Of a stretch of 64,000 bases of DNA, positions 50,601 through 63,010 are shown one piece after another. The stretch spans positions 42,501 to 106,500 of the forward strand of contig CAJQUW010011257.1 in NCBI GenBank assembly GCA_907163375.1, given 5' to 3'. The position numbers were made by a program, and so were the translations under genes. A model generated the notes under the pieces. The model worked only from the letters and a program-made list of their open reading frames with translations, was not told the origin of the DNA and did no database searches. Source of the DNA: Prostheceraeus crozeri (lineage: Eukaryota; Platyhelminthes; Polycladida; Euryleptidae). The first letter of the stretch is position 1, and the number at the start of each line of letters is the position of its first letter.

Positions 50601-52545
50601 CATCTTTATTTTTGAAAGTGCAAAGTGTCTGACTGAAAGAATAATTATGAATGAATTAACTATCTGATTCCTTTCATCATTTGTCCGCTGTTGCTGACTA
50701 TATCGCCAGTTTTACTTTCATCTCTACTAGTTATAATTAAACCCAAGAAATATTGCCTACATCAAGCTTTACCAATCTAATCTGATGAAATGAGGAAATT
50801 ATCAATTAATGTTCCCCTCAGTTTGAACTACTTGGTATAATGATGAGTTCCGCTATATTCAGTGGGAAAGTTGTAAATTATCAATCAGATAACTCGCAAT
50901 CACTCATAGATTTATAATCAGATCGCAGTTACATGCATTTTTGAACTTTAAGCCAAAAATAGCATATTTCAAAGAGCCACTCTGATCAACACGTATCAAA
51001 ACGGAACATGAATATTCATGATCAGTGATGCAAAGGTTGATTCCATTCATAACAAGTGTACTTATCTTTTTCCGGGTACAATGACGTAAGTTAAAAACGG
51101 ACGCGGCAACATCTTATTCTATTATCGCACTGATGACAAAGATGCATACTGTATTTGCTTGTATAATTTCCCAGTGATTGATTGAGTATTTCTACTACTA
51201 TAAGAGGTGGGCCGTCATCATGATTTTACATGCACACCGCACTTTTGCTGATTGAACTTTCTCACTTTTATACAGCGGTAGCCTGATACAATGCGTGTGC
51301 AATTGTCATTTTGCTAATTCCGAATTTCATTCAAAGTTGAAACTGTTGATTTGATAAGGTTGAAAACATTCAATGAAAAAATTGATTGTGACGCAATAAA
51401 TACCAAGATATTAAAATTCGCTTGAAATATTCTTCCCATAGCTTTACTTAAATAACTGTTGGAAGTAGAAGAAAATCCTACGTCCAACTTAAATTTAGTT
51501 ATTCTGCTTGAGCTCAGTCAGTCTCAGACGCAGACAGATTTTCCAAAGAGATGATAGATCACTGTTCTCAAGTGCTTTGGTCGGCGTTCAATCGAGATGA
51601 GCTGATGTTTCATATACTCCAATTTATTTGAAGTTTGGCGATTATTTGAGTCAATGGGGTATGTCAAAAGTTAAAAACTTACATTGACCATGATGATTAG
51701 TAAACTCATCAGATGTTGAATCGCTGATGCCAATAGAAGCCAGTGTGCAAGATTCATTGCCATACTTGAATTTTGAATATTGCTGTTCAGAATACTAAAG
51801 CGCATAGATACAGTGTGTTCTCAGATGGAATTTTGCAATCAAATATCACAATGCAATAAAAGTCTTCTAAATGGTCAATTCTAAATCCACTGCAAATAGA
51901 GTCTGTCTATCATACTTTTTTGCAATAAAAATGGTATGACTGCAATGACAGAGAAGGAAATAAAAAGCACATAAATGCTATTTAGAGAAGTATGTGTACA
52001 TCCTGAAGGAGGGTTCATTTATGACGATGATCAAATAGATGCCAGGAGCAATTGATCGATTTATTTGTTTAGAGCGTAAGCCGTCTGGCCAATTTCGTAT
52101 ATTCTCGGTTGCTTCGGCTAATTAGTTTGCCTTTATGATCATTTAGCTATATATCGAATGCAATCGCTATATAGCTATCGCGGGACATAATTTCCTAACC
52201 TTCATAGCCGATATCTTAATAATACAACATATATTTCAATGTTTGGTATTCAAATTTCAATTATTTTTATCTCATCCGAGTTTATCTCCTTTCATCGCAA
52301 TCAAAACCTCGACAAAGGCGTCCAGAATTTGAATATCAAATTGAGCATAGGTATGCAAACTGTATCTGCTTTTTTGAAATACATACGCATAGCAAATGCT
52401 TTCTTTGTGCTCAGCTTACTGTAGCTTCATTTCTTATGTAATCCTGAGAGGCCTACACTGAAATGACAAGAGACATTTCCTTTTGTTCATGACATTTAGT
52501 TGTATTGAATTATATCAATCAATCACTTGTTTGATTACCAATAGT
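44606..52545. other. About 8 kb without recognisable genes (inside putative intron)
   Basis: I find no coding domains. Notable bits are a Penelope-type hairpin at 46463-46500, a pyrimidine-rich stretch with CTT runs at about 47640-47930, and a short hairpin at 49239-49292. AATAATAA...GCTCTTTG pairs there with CAAAGCAGC...TTATTATT. A patch with GATTACCGGTAATACGGGTA at about 45908-45927 resembles hAT terminal DNA. Confidence 0.4.
46463..46500 (+). repeat. Solitary Penelope-type GGCG/CGCC hairpin motif
   Basis: ACAGAAGGCGCAAGACGCCG, then AAGGCCC, repeats the motif at the left end of the Penelope-like fragment in GPCR-1 (about 4419-4447, ACAGAAGGCGTTAGACGCCG, then AAGGCCC). The loop differs but the stem GGCG/CGCC is kept in both. 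The following bases (TTTTAGAATAATTTTTTTAT versus TTTTTAACTTGAACTTATTT) are loosely alike. It is probably a terminal remnant of the same retroelement family. Confidence 0.5.
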
Positions 52546-52667
52546 CAGGGGCGACTGGACAGAGACTGTGTTAGATACTGAATTGTAAGTAACAAACAAA
52601 TTTCAATGCGTGAGTGATACCGTTAGAGATTTGTTAGCATAACAGTGTTTCTGTGCGGTCGCCCTTA
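52546..52667. repeat. Small inverted-repeat (MITE-like) structure
   Basis: CAGGGGCGACTGGACAGAGA at the left pairs with the right end, whose reverse complement reads AAGGGCGACCGCACAGAAAC, and similarity continues for about ten bases (CTGTGTTA / CTGTTATG). No matching target duplication was seen, so the limits are approximate. Confidence 0.4.
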
Positions 52668-53599
52668 TTACATTTGTAATCATTACATTGTAGAGATTGA
52701 TTATGTATGAACAAGTCCTTTAAAGTGAAAAAACAAATGTATGGCAATGTCGAGATGCACGGTGTGATACTCTTCCCGAGAAGCAATGGATGCAATCTAT
52801 CTAGAAAAATCACGCAAAAATCGAGAAAAAAATTATATTTATTTTATCACAGTTTCAAATTCTATTTTAAATCTGCGGATCTTGTTGAGTCGACAATTTT
52901 GTAGAAATTTACACCAGATTCTATGATCTTCTATTGCATTTTTGTATCTTCAAGCAATGTAGCACCTCATTGTTTCATTTTCGATGTCTGCATTCAGGAT
53001 GCAAATTCAAATTCAAATTCCTTTATGGATCTTCCGTAAACGCCCTTGCATAATCTAAGTATATGAAAGTTAGAACACTTTACATTGGAAAGCAAGCACT
53101 TAATAAGATGAATGAGATAGAGTCGAATCATCGTTAATAGCAATGTATAGGGAGGCGGTTGGAAGTTACGATCAATGATCAGAGGGATTATCAATATGAA
53201 TATATGTGCAAACTCACATGAAGTACACTACATGCCTTTAACGCTATCAAAATACATGCGCACAAGGACATGCAAGGTCTGTTATAGGTTTAAAAGAGCA
53301 TAGCATGACGCAGCACTGACGGAGAAAACTGATACATTCGCTTATGGATCAACTTACATCGAAGCACTTCTTTAGAACATGTGCAAGTAAAAATGTACAA
53401 TAACGAACAATCACAAAAAAGTCAACTGCTTGCTATGAGTATTTTAGGTCTTTGGTGGCATCTGCACTGCACCCTTCGACGTCGTGCTGTTTGAGTGCTC
53501 GACCAGGGCCTGCTCTTGTGCTGACAAACAAAAGAATGCAGGGAAATTACTTCGCTCTTTATTTGTTCATCGGTCCCATTTCGATACAGTGCCACATCA
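52668..53599. other. No gene seen (inside putative intron)
   Basis: AT-rich DNA, with a short AAATTC repeat at about 52999-53020. The 8-bp target site CCACATCA (53592-53599) of the next hAT closes the stretch. Confidence 0.4.
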
Positions 53600-56500
53600 C
53601 AGAGCTGGAACCAGTCGAGATTTTTGTGACTCGACCCGACCGGCCGGTCACATGATTCGACTGGTATCAGACCGGCCGGTACAGCGTAACAGCCGTAACA
53701 GCGATGCATACTCGAATGCCTCACGCACGCTCGCATGTTTTATACAGAACTTCATAATCATAGACAAAGTCGCTACGTACATGCATGTACAGTTGGTAGG
53801 CCTAACTGATTATCAAGTGACTCGTTAAGAAAAATTCCTTTAACGTACTGCAGTAGAAGTGCTATACTAAGAGTCTAAATTGAGTACAACTGCGTGCGTA
53901 TTGTAAGAATTAGACAGTCAGGTGGATCTCATAAATGTGCACAAGTCATGTACATACACATCGCAAAAAGGAAAGAAGAATAGTATTCAGAACAATTATC
54001 ATTGAATGAAAACAAATACAAATATCTCTATAATTTGTCATACAGATATGAACAATAAGAAATTAGGCTCCCCAATTATAGTAATGATATTACCACAGTC
54101 TGTTGAGCGACGCTTCCTTCAGTGGTACCAGACAGTCGCTGGTGAAATACTGCTTCTTTTTGAAGACACAATAACACCATCAGTGCTGAAATGTCGCTAG
54201 CTCTCAGGAGAAAATGCAGGAATTAAATATATTTTTGTGGCTAGTTGACTCAAAGATGGAAATTCTGACTATTTTCCCTTCCATTACTCTAATGGATTCG
54301 TTGTTGGATTTGTGATGGCAGCGGCATGGTATTCCTCAAACTCAGACTGGAGTTTTTAATTATTGGGGATCTCAGTAGTTATTTGTACTGTGGGTCTGTT
54401 ACGCAATGAAGAGAATGGATCATGAAGAGAAAGAAGTTTGAAGGGTGTTGGTCGGGAGATGTCATCATCCAGCTGGGCCTGGATATTCTGGCTAATATAC
54501 TCAGTGACAAAAAGAATGAAACAAGTCCTGATATGAATACTTATGACTTAAACTTGGTTGTACTGTACGTTTGTTTGTTGTTTGTAAAAGGAGAACTCGA
54601 ATGCTTTATTCAAAAACATTTAATTTGATAATCATGATTTTATCAACTTAAGTTAGAAACGGGTGTGACCACCGCGAGCATCCAAACAGGCATCGATGCG
54701 TGGGGGCATGGATGAGCACAGTCGCTGGATGAATGCCAGGTCTAAGAGGTTCCACTGCTCGATCAGGATTCCACTGCTTCCACCCACTGCTGGTGGGTGG
54801 TTGTACCTCTCCCTCACTCTGCGACCAAGTTCATCCCAGCAGTGCTCGATGGGGGAGAGGTCGGGAGAACGTGAGGGTCATTCCAAGGTTGGGATTCCAC
54901 TGCTTGCTATCCTGTTAGAGACCACTGAAGCGCGATGGGGCCTTGCGTTGTCATCCTGAAAAATCAATTGATTCGATGTCACTGCTGGAACCACGACCGG
55001 TGTCACGATCTCGTCGGCATATCGCTGTCAATGTTCCTTTCACTACGATTGCTGGTGTTTTTCCATTGTGCCAGATACCGGCCCAAACCATGACACTACC
55101 GCCGCCGTACCGGTCGTGTTCTTTGACGCAACATGGAGCAAATCGTTCACTTGGCAAGCGATGAACACGGATCCGACCATCGTTGAAATCGAGAGTAAAC
55201 CTCGATTCATCAGTCCAGAGCACACGTTCCCACTAACTGTCACTCCACGACTGATGACCTTGACTCCACGTCACTCGTCTCCTTCGATGTTCCAGGCTTC
55301 AGCGGAATTCTCATAGCGGGTCGTCGAGACTGTATACCAGCTTCTCGCAATCTTCGATATGCAGTTCGAACGCTACAGTCAACGTTCCCAGCAACCTTCC
55401 AGTACACAATTAGCTTCGGGACGGACACAAATCTGTTTCTTTTAGCAGCTAAAACGTCCGCTTGGATGATACCCTTGGTCTTCCTGATCCGTTCTTCTTT
55501 TCCACATTTCTTTCTGCTTTCCAACGACACCACCACCTCCATACAACGACCCTTGAAATTTTCAATTCTTTCGCAACAGTTGTAGAACTTTGCCCACAAC
55601 GCATCATCCCAATTGCCATTCCTCTGGTAAAGTTATCGTGCGCCATTTCATAAGTCAAACCTGGTCAGCAGTAGGTGGTGATTCTGTTCAACTTCTAGCT
55701 GTTACTGTGATCAATATCAAATTTTGAAATTTGATGGTCCTATATCATTTCCCTTATCATATGGAGTTCAATGGTGATACATAGAAAGCGAGATATCATC
55801 TCAAACCATAGAAAAAAATGAAACAAACTTCCATTCAAGTCAATGATAGTTGGTTTCATTATTTATGTCAGTGAGTATATATATTTTCCTTGCGAATGTC
55901 AGATGACTGCTACTTACATGGTGACGCCATGGAGGCTCAAATAATAATACTAACCACAAAATTAATCTCATAACTCTATCGAAAAAACAAACATGCAATA
56001 TAGAAGAAGTTTGAAAACCTACTTTCCTCATCGAGATGGGAAAGGAACTCTAGTCTGTTGTGCACACACAATGCATGAATCAAAGATGCTTGGTATACTG
56101 CTACTTAGTATTAATGAAGTTTGAATGAACTCTCCCTTGTCTGCGTTGAGTAAATTAATCAAAACAATAAGTTGAAGAAGTTGCTTTACCAACGTCTTTA
56201 TAAACTCTTCTTCCAGACACTATATTATTTATAGAATGCGGATGTCTGAACGTCGGGTCTAGAACTTGTGCTACCTGGTGTATTATTGTGATGGAGGTCC
56301 AGAATTTTCTATCGAGGCCTGCCTGCACATTGTGAGCTAATTGTTTAATGTCATCGCAAGAAGATTCTTCTTGAAGAATTGCAATCATCCCACTCCTGAT
56401 CAAATAATAGCTTGGGATTTCATTCTGTAAAGTTGGCGTACTTGATGCCAAATTTCCAGAATATTTTCTAACAGCATGGCAGACCATGAAATCAAACGAT

Positions 56501-56752
56501 ATGCCATGTTGTTTTTCTTTAAAATTGTTCGAATTTGCTCAAAAGACTCATAAAAAGGAATGGAGAATTTCATAAAATGATCTCCACTGGCTGATTTGAA
56601 ACTGACATCAAGTAAGTGACAACAGGTAAAAGGAGCTTAAGTTGAACAGATAAAAATCCTTTTCAGATACAAATTCAAAAAAGTAAAATTAACCGGTCTT
56701 GACCGGCCGTTCAGAGACTTGACCCGTACCCGACCGACCGGTTCCTACTCTA
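53600..56752 (-). mobile_element. hAT DNA transposon (3153 bp) with a nested Tc1 element
   Basis: Perfect 8-bp target duplications CCACATCA lie at 53592-53599 and 56753-56760. The terminal repeats are CAGAGCTGGAACCAGTCG (left) and TAGAGTAGGAACCGGTCG (reverse complement of right), both leading into GC-rich CCGGCCGGTC-type subterminal DNA. Transposase pieces lie on the minus strand. 56487-56158 has KFWTSITIIHQVAQVLDPTF (the 'LDPRFK'-like core). 54450-54230 has LQSEFEEYHAAAITNP...NPLE.WKGK. About 54190-54125 has GVIVSSKRSSISPATV (C-terminal 'S.KRS.LSP'). Stops and frame changes make it inactive. The gap between core and C-terminus is explained by the Tc1 inserted at about 54.6-55.7 kb. Confidence 0.85.
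54620..55735 (-). mobile_element. Tc1-type (DD34E) transposon nested in the hAT
   Basis: Minus-strand transposase pieces run in order over three frames. 55658-55480 gives the N-terminal helix-turn-helix (RGMAIGMMRCGQSSTTVAKE, then ISRVVVWRWWCRW). 55490-55290 gives SVRTAYRRLREAGIQSRRPA. 55223-55050 gives LWTDESRFTLDFNDGRIRVH and GGGSVMVWAGI (first Asp). About 54960-54920 gives FQDDNARPHRASVV (second Asp). About 54880-54640 gives RSPDLSPIEHCWDELGRRVR (Glu) through RIDACLDARGGHTRF at the C-terminus. The catalytic triad is present but the frame is broken at least twice. The ends share weak inverted similarity around AATTTGATA. TA target bases are not resolved, so the limits are approximate. Confidence 0.8.
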
Positions 56753-56760
56753 CCACATCA

Positions 56761-59700
56761 GCGTCTGACTGTCAGCATAGATGCGAGTATTCGGGCCTAG
56801 GCGATCTTTCAACTGGTTGACTTCAATGACTCATTTTTCTATTGCAATTACCAAGGTCGTAAAATTTGCAATCAAGGCCAAATACTTCAATCATAGAATA
56901 GTAACGTTTTCAGAATGGAATTGCGATTCACATGGAATTTTGATTAACGAGGCTCAACTGCATCTCTCATAAGCTAATTTAAAGCCTTTCCATTGTTGTC
57001 ATTTTCTTTTGAGATTTTGCAACATGATGACCTAAATGTATGACTGCCATCTTTAATGTTCATTGATTCTCTTTATAAACCATGTTTTCTTCTGAAATGA
57101 TTTCTGGAAATCAGATAAACATCTTTTAGTTGTCAATAATTCTTTCGAATAAACGATCTCAGGTGTTCTTGAATCATGCGACATGATACAATCAAACTAT
57201 AGTTGTGGGTTAATACAATACTCAACTGCTTCCTTCATAATTCATGTGATGCTGCAATAATTTTGCGTTGTTCGTTCATGAAACATTTCAAATACATACT
57301 TTATGAATTCTTACTTTGTTGTCCAACCCAGCATAGCATGCTTCCTCTAAATGCGCAGTCAAGCTTCATGTTGACAAATGATAAAATTGATATCATCTGT
57401 CAAAAGTTTTAACAAATTATCTTTCACTCTTTCGGGAATTCCTTTTGGGACGAATTTAAGCTCATATCAACTTTATCTTCTTTCATGAGATTGACGAAGA
57501 CATTAAGATAAATGATGGACCTATCTTCATATCTTAGAACGTTTGATGCAATTAGTTTCTGCAGTGAGTCAGCTGCTAGTTGTAGCTATCATCATCATTC
57601 CTTTTGTTGAAAATGGACGCAGTGGCAAGATTTCAAAAGCATACAAAAACGTAGCCCCTGTGTAGTGCTGACTGCTGGCGTTATACGATCAAGTACGATC
57701 GTAGTCAACAGATGTTTCACATTGTCATTGTGGGACAATGCCAATATTTAAAGTAATTGGAAAATACCGACAACGAATTTCTCGATAACATTGTGAGCCT
57801 GCATTCCCAGCTTATGCATTTCTCGAAAAAACCAATGTTAGGTAGAAACTAGACATACAAAGCTGAGGAACGAAAATTGAACTGCGTGCAATGAGGACAT
57901 CCCTGCAAGCCTGATGCCCGCCATGTGCGGCACGGGCCGCACCCCAGTATATCAGTTCTGATCATAGCCATCTTACTCCCAACTCAGTAACTTCGCATAC
58001 GTACTTTCGAGGTACTGCTCACGTTGATTCAATAAACGCAATATGAAGAGAAAATTCTTTTCAAAGCTCCATTTCAAATTATTTAGATATTTTCTTTTCC
58101 TTCATGTGGTCTGTTTCCTGTAGAAGACTGTGAAGAGAATACTGCAAATTTTCGTAGAAGAATTAATTCTTCAAAAAAGCGACCTGATATTTCCCAAAGT
58201 GCAGCACTTTTATATTTTTCATATATGTAGAATTTCACACTGAACTGAAATTAATCAGAAATTCCTCCCGTTCAACCATTTCATAACAAACATACCCAGC
58301 ATATCTAATTACCGGTATACAATTTAATCAAGGTGTGTATCTGAAATTTTCAATTCTTCAAAATAACTAATATTCGGCCTTTCATGATGTTACTAAAATA
58401 TGGCCATGTACTTGTTAATCAGTTATTTTCAGGATCAGCAGACTTTTAAGGTCACATTTTCAGAGCCAATAAAACTATTCATCGAATTAAGCTGTACACT
58501 GAATTCAATTCAAAGTAGAATGGAAGTTATGGAACAACGATAAAATTTTGGCGGCATTCCTATGTGACTACGAAGTTTTTTATATTGCGAAGAATGACGC
58601 ATTTATGCATTTGTATATAAGTTCAACGTTGATATTTTCGGTCAGTGGTATGTACTTACTACTACGCATTGTAGGATATCAACAGCATGATAAATTATCA
58701 CTAAGTTGCGTATAGATTCACATTTCTATTATATCAAATATGAAATTGAAGATAAATGTTTTACATGTACATTGAAAGCAACCTACGTGGCACGGTCGGC
58801 AGCGTCCGTTTAGAATTCAATCTATATTTATTTCTGTCTCTGATCACATATTGATTTGGATTTGCATGCAAAGACTTGCAAATGGCCTCAATTTCAAGAC
58901 CCGACCTGTTAATTTAGGCTAACTGTGTCCCGTAATGCATCAGAAATATATTGTATACACCGCACTAGCTGTGGAAGATGTACATGCATGTGTGCATTTA
59001 TGTTTGATTTTTCTTAATATAAAAGAACTTAATGAATCTGTACTAGATTTTCATCACAAACTAAAAATTGTCTGCAATGCTGCATATGAATTATGAGAGT
59101 AGGCCCAGATATCCAAATGACAGGAATAATAATTGCTATTGATCATATCAAATTAACTAAGGTCAAGTTCAAATTATTGGAGAGACGGAAAAGATACCAC
59201 AAAAATGATGCCCAAACAATATTATCGATGTTTCCTTCTAAATTTGCCCTCCAATGGCTATGATTTTGAGACTCCTGATTTTTTTGTATATACTTTAACA
59301 CGAAGAAATATTCGACTTCAATAATTCACATTCATAGGTTTGTATTATTTTATCGTATATAGATCACGATGAGGACAGGACTTCTTTGATTCGCCAGCTT
59401 GTGTGCGAGAACCCAACTGTGCATTTACATTAGCCTCAACTCCTATAGATTTGCACCAAGGCAATTCCTTGGAATGCAATCTGATTTACTGACTTCCACA
59501 TCTTCACAATTAAATGCAAGTGGATCTTAGACCCGACCCGGGTCCGTTTGTGTTTGAAAGTATCCGGCCCGACCCCAACCCGGCCTACTTACAAATCTGT
59601 GAACACGCATCTTCTCTTCAGCTAACATGACAGACAAGTCGTTTTGCTTATCAAAAAATACAAATTCATATTTAGAATAGAATAGAAATCCACATATTTG

Positions 59701-60262
59701 AAGATACTGAGAATCACAAACTTTAATTTAATTTTAATTTACCATCATGTACAAATAATTTAACAGATAGCAATACAATGCCAAACATATTCTTATTGAA
59801 GGGGTGGGTCAATTTTGATAACTTTCTACAAAGGCATAATTCACTGTCTTTGAATTTTTATGAAACTAGAGTAGGCTTCAAACAAGTCTTCATTGACACA
59901 TGATGTCAACATAAAGACTGCAGATTTTTCAAATGAAAATGGGCTGACTGCATAATCTATCCGTGAACTCTTCTATAATGCATGGATTTTAATATAGGTT
60001 GAAAACGATTTACCGTAGTAGCTTAAAACGTGTCACTCAATTCATTAATTGAAAGCAAAGTTCAATTTCTAAAAACTTTATACCATCCGAAAGGTGTTAA
60101 TTTTGAGGTGTCATTTGATTGTTAAGCTTGAAAGACTTTTCATGTTATGTCCGGTCAGTTGTGGTCAGTAGACTAAGATAGCAAAATTTTGATATTTAGG
60201 AGGGAGAAAATCGCCCTTCCAACTCGTGTCATCAATGCACTTAATAGTCCGGTATGGATAGG
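56761..60262. other. No gene seen (inside putative intron)
   Basis: AT-rich DNA with chance frames only. GC-rich patches near 57908-57946 (GTGCGGCACGGGCCGCACCC) and 59528-59585 (GACCCGACCCGGGTCCG...GGCCCGACCCCAACCCGGCC) resemble the subterminal DNA of the hAT elements here and may be solo ends. Confidence 0.4.
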
Positions 60263-60270
60263 GTTAGCAC

Positions 60271-61677
60271 CAGAGATGGAACCGGTTTACCGGTAATACC
60301 GGTAGCAGTATTTCCGGCCAGGTGCCAGTATCGGCAGCATAGAGCACCACCGATACATTCTGTCAAATAAGCAATAAACATACTTATTGTCGCACTTAGT
60401 CAGTCATTCAATGATGATTGAATATTCCGCAAAAAAAGCCAAGAATATGCATGTCACGAATACTATTGCAGAATGAATGAAATTGCAAGTCGATAATTTA
60501 ATATATATATAATACAAGCTTTTAATATCGATAATATAAGCTTTTGCTTTCATTATTATTGATTTAAACATACCAATTTCAGATTAAATGAACAGGACCA
60601 ATCTTGGCATATGGAAATAGCAAAATGTTTAAATACTTGTATAACTTATATAATCACTATGGTTATAGGCGGTTTTGATGCAGTGGAACAGGCTAAATCG
60701 CGACTCTATAGAACGTTATTCCAACGTATTATGGAATTGTTGACTTCTTCAGTGATGATGAGTAAAATCTTTGAAAAAGAATATGCGCAAAGAAATGAAC
60801 GAAAAATATTGGCCTATAGTAACACCAGTTGCAAAACTCGTCACTGTATTAGATCCCACATTTCGCAATCCGGAAACATTAATCAGTGATGAAAAAGAGC
60901 GAAAAGAAATTTTGAAAGATGCAAAAAAGTGCTCTGAAAATTCTTATCAATTTGGAAAATAAAAGTAAAAAGTGTCCTATTTTAAGGGATTGATTTCAAT
61001 CAATAAATAAATCAGCATCCAAATCAGGTAAACTTGACTGGAAGAGGCAATTGTGTATGTATCTCTAGGAATAAAAATTCCGTTGTTTTGGAAGGTAAGC
61101 AAAAGATCATACCTGATTCTATACCGAGTCGCTCGCAAAGTGCTGGTGATTCAAGCGTCAAGCTCGCAAAGTGATGCGGGATTGACTTTGAACGCTCCAC
61201 GACACCGCTTGAAATCAACCATCTCGAGTTGGTCACTCTCAATAGTGCTTTAAAAGCAGGATTATGGTAATTAACAATTTTTACATTCAGAATTTTTACG
61301 ATTTTTGAATAAATTGAATATTAGTTCAATCCTCCATTTTACATCAGCAATATTGATGCATGCATGTGCAGTACATAGAGAATTGTGATGGAAGAATTTT
61401 CATATTTTAGTGCTGATCATCCTATTTTCACTAATACGTTCTATGCCTACCATTAATTCTACACTATTACATGAAAATTGAATCAAATAATGACAATCGT
61501 TTTATTGCACAACTTGCACCAACTAATGCCGCTAGCTACATGAAGTTAACATTTCATTCAAGCTGATATGCAAACAATAGGTGCTGAGGGACATGTTGTC
61601 TCAATTTTTCCACTTGGCAAAATTTACGGTAGAAATATCGGAATCGGTGACGAAAAATGCTATCGATTCCACCTCTG
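60271..61677 (+). mobile_element. hAT DNA transposon, internally deleted (1407 bp)
   Basis: The ends are CAGAGATGGAACCGGT (left) and CAGAGGTGGAATCGAT (reverse complement of right). The flanking 8-mers GTTAGCAC (60263-60270) and GTTAGCAG (61678-61685) agree at 7 of 8. On the plus strand, 60771-60962 reads YWPIVTPVAKLVTVLDPTFR with conserved DPTFRNP. 61110-61268 reads LYRVARKVLVIQASSSQSDA and, after a frame change, LELVTLNSALKAGLW, the C-terminal dimerisation domain. The first piece closely parallels the 56.2-56.5 kb hAT (QVAQVLDPTFRHP), so the two are related families. Deletion and frame changes make it inactive. Confidence 0.8.
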
Positions 61678-61685
61678 GTTAGCAG

Positions 61686-62707
61686 GGTGGACAAAGCGGC
61701 TGAACATTGGATTTCGTAGCTGCCACAGCTTGAATGGGCTAGCTGAGGGCTCAACGCTTCCTGACTTTGTCAGTTGGTGTATTAAATACTATTTCAAATA
61801 ACTTTCATTACAATTTTGCAGATAATTGTAAAGGAGGAATGATTGATTCGACGTTTTTATGTTCACCAAGCTTTTCATAAGCTTATTATAGCTAATCAAG
61901 CATGCCTGCAATAACATATCTCAGTGTCATGCATGTACCAAACGTGCTATAGTTCTAATCATTCGGACAGGAATGCTTTATCAAGGCTAGCAGATTCTTG
62001 GAGGACATGTGTAGGCCTGCATGTTTATTTAGCAGTTTTGGCATGCGTAATTGGATCGACAGGCAAAGTAGAATTGGAGCTAGATGTGCTTAATGCTTAT
62101 TGCCTTGACTGAGGATTCATGCAGAGATTTTGCGCAGAGGATCGCGGCTGGTTTTCATGGGCACAACAACTGATAATGAGTGCGCTTTCCTGCTCCTATG
62201 AATCAAGTGAAGAGCCATCAATCCGGTCAGCAACCAAGAAAAATGCAAAAAGTTCGAGCATCAAAGCACGATGGAAGTCATGAGATGCAAAGGCAGGCTA
62301 GGTATGTTTACAAGCAGTTGACGTTGCCACCTAGTGCTACGAATGTCCATGCGTGCGGCATGTGTACTGCAATCATGCGCATTCAGTGCATGCTCATATA
62401 AACTGAATTCATGTGGCCTAAAATGTGTTAATTTTACTAAATGAATATGTCTTTTTACTTTTTAATGGTCTCACTTAATTGAATGCATCATTCAGAAACG
62501 ATGACATTATTAGTTTGGTTAGATTTGTATAATTTTCAAAAAATAGATCAGGCCGTATTAACAACCCCTATTTTGTGCTCAGCATTTTAAGGGTTACGGT
62601 ATCCCAATACTGCAGTGTGAAGCACTAAGTGAGCTTACTACCGGAACTGAAAAATACCAAAGGATCAACTTAAATCGAATCATGGATTCTTCAGAATTGC
62701 CGCTTAC
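61686..62707. other. No gene seen (5' end of putative GPCR-2 intron)
   Basis: The GC content is slightly higher around 62080-62400, with overlapping frames that resemble no family I know. The donor GTAAGCG of GPCR-2 exon 1 is at the right edge. Confidence 0.4.
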
Positions 62708-62979
62708 CTGATATAAACTGTGTAAATTGCGAACACAACACGTGTACTGAGTGTCGTTAGGATGCCAGGGATACCTTTACAGATTTCGGATGAATGAACT
62801 ACAATGACAATGATTCCACAAATTGCTATAGCTTGCAGATAAATTGATGTTGAATTGTGGAATCCTTTTTTGCTCAAGACAATCAGACAAAGAACATTCG
62901 CAGTAAGACCAATAACTGATAATACCGGCTGAACGACGAGACTTAAGATCATTTGTAACGTCAGCTTTCCACTCGCCAT
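62708..62979 (-). CDS. GPCR exon 1: TM1-TM2, probably the first coding exon of GPCR-2
   Basis: The exon encodes 90 codons plus two bases (AG) of a split Arg codon, then donor CAG|GTAAGCG. I choose the ATG at 62979 (MASGKLTLQ) because a likely acceptor, CTTTCGTCTGATTTTCAG, ends at 63011, 31 bases upstream. The leader would thus continue in another exon. TM1 is VVQPVLSVIGLTANVLCLIV (G..xN core, here T-A-N) and TM2 is STSIYLQAIAICGIIVIVV. The loop KKGFHNSTSIYL closely parallels GPCR-1 (NKCFRNSTSVYL), as does the phase-2 ending. With exon 2 at 33271-32452 it gives 363 residues. It could instead belong to a third receptor whose exon 2 is lost. Confidence 0.8.
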
Positions 62980-63010
62980 CGTGAATACAAAATGCTTGGT
63001 ATGGGAGTCA

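Larger units (their letters stand above)
33272..62707 (-). other. Putative 29.4-kb GPCR-2 intron
   Basis: It is bounded on the minus strand by donor CAG|GTAAGCG (62707) and acceptor GTCATTTCAG (33272). Joining the flanking exons gives an unbroken 363-residue receptor with TYR-VAL-TYR-ILE-ARG leading into FPIANTF at the start of TM3. No other TM1-TM2 exon or TM3-TM7 exon is visible on this strand in between. The interval is filled with transposon relics. The pairing is inferred: each half could also belong to a different, partly lost gene. Confidence 0.6.
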
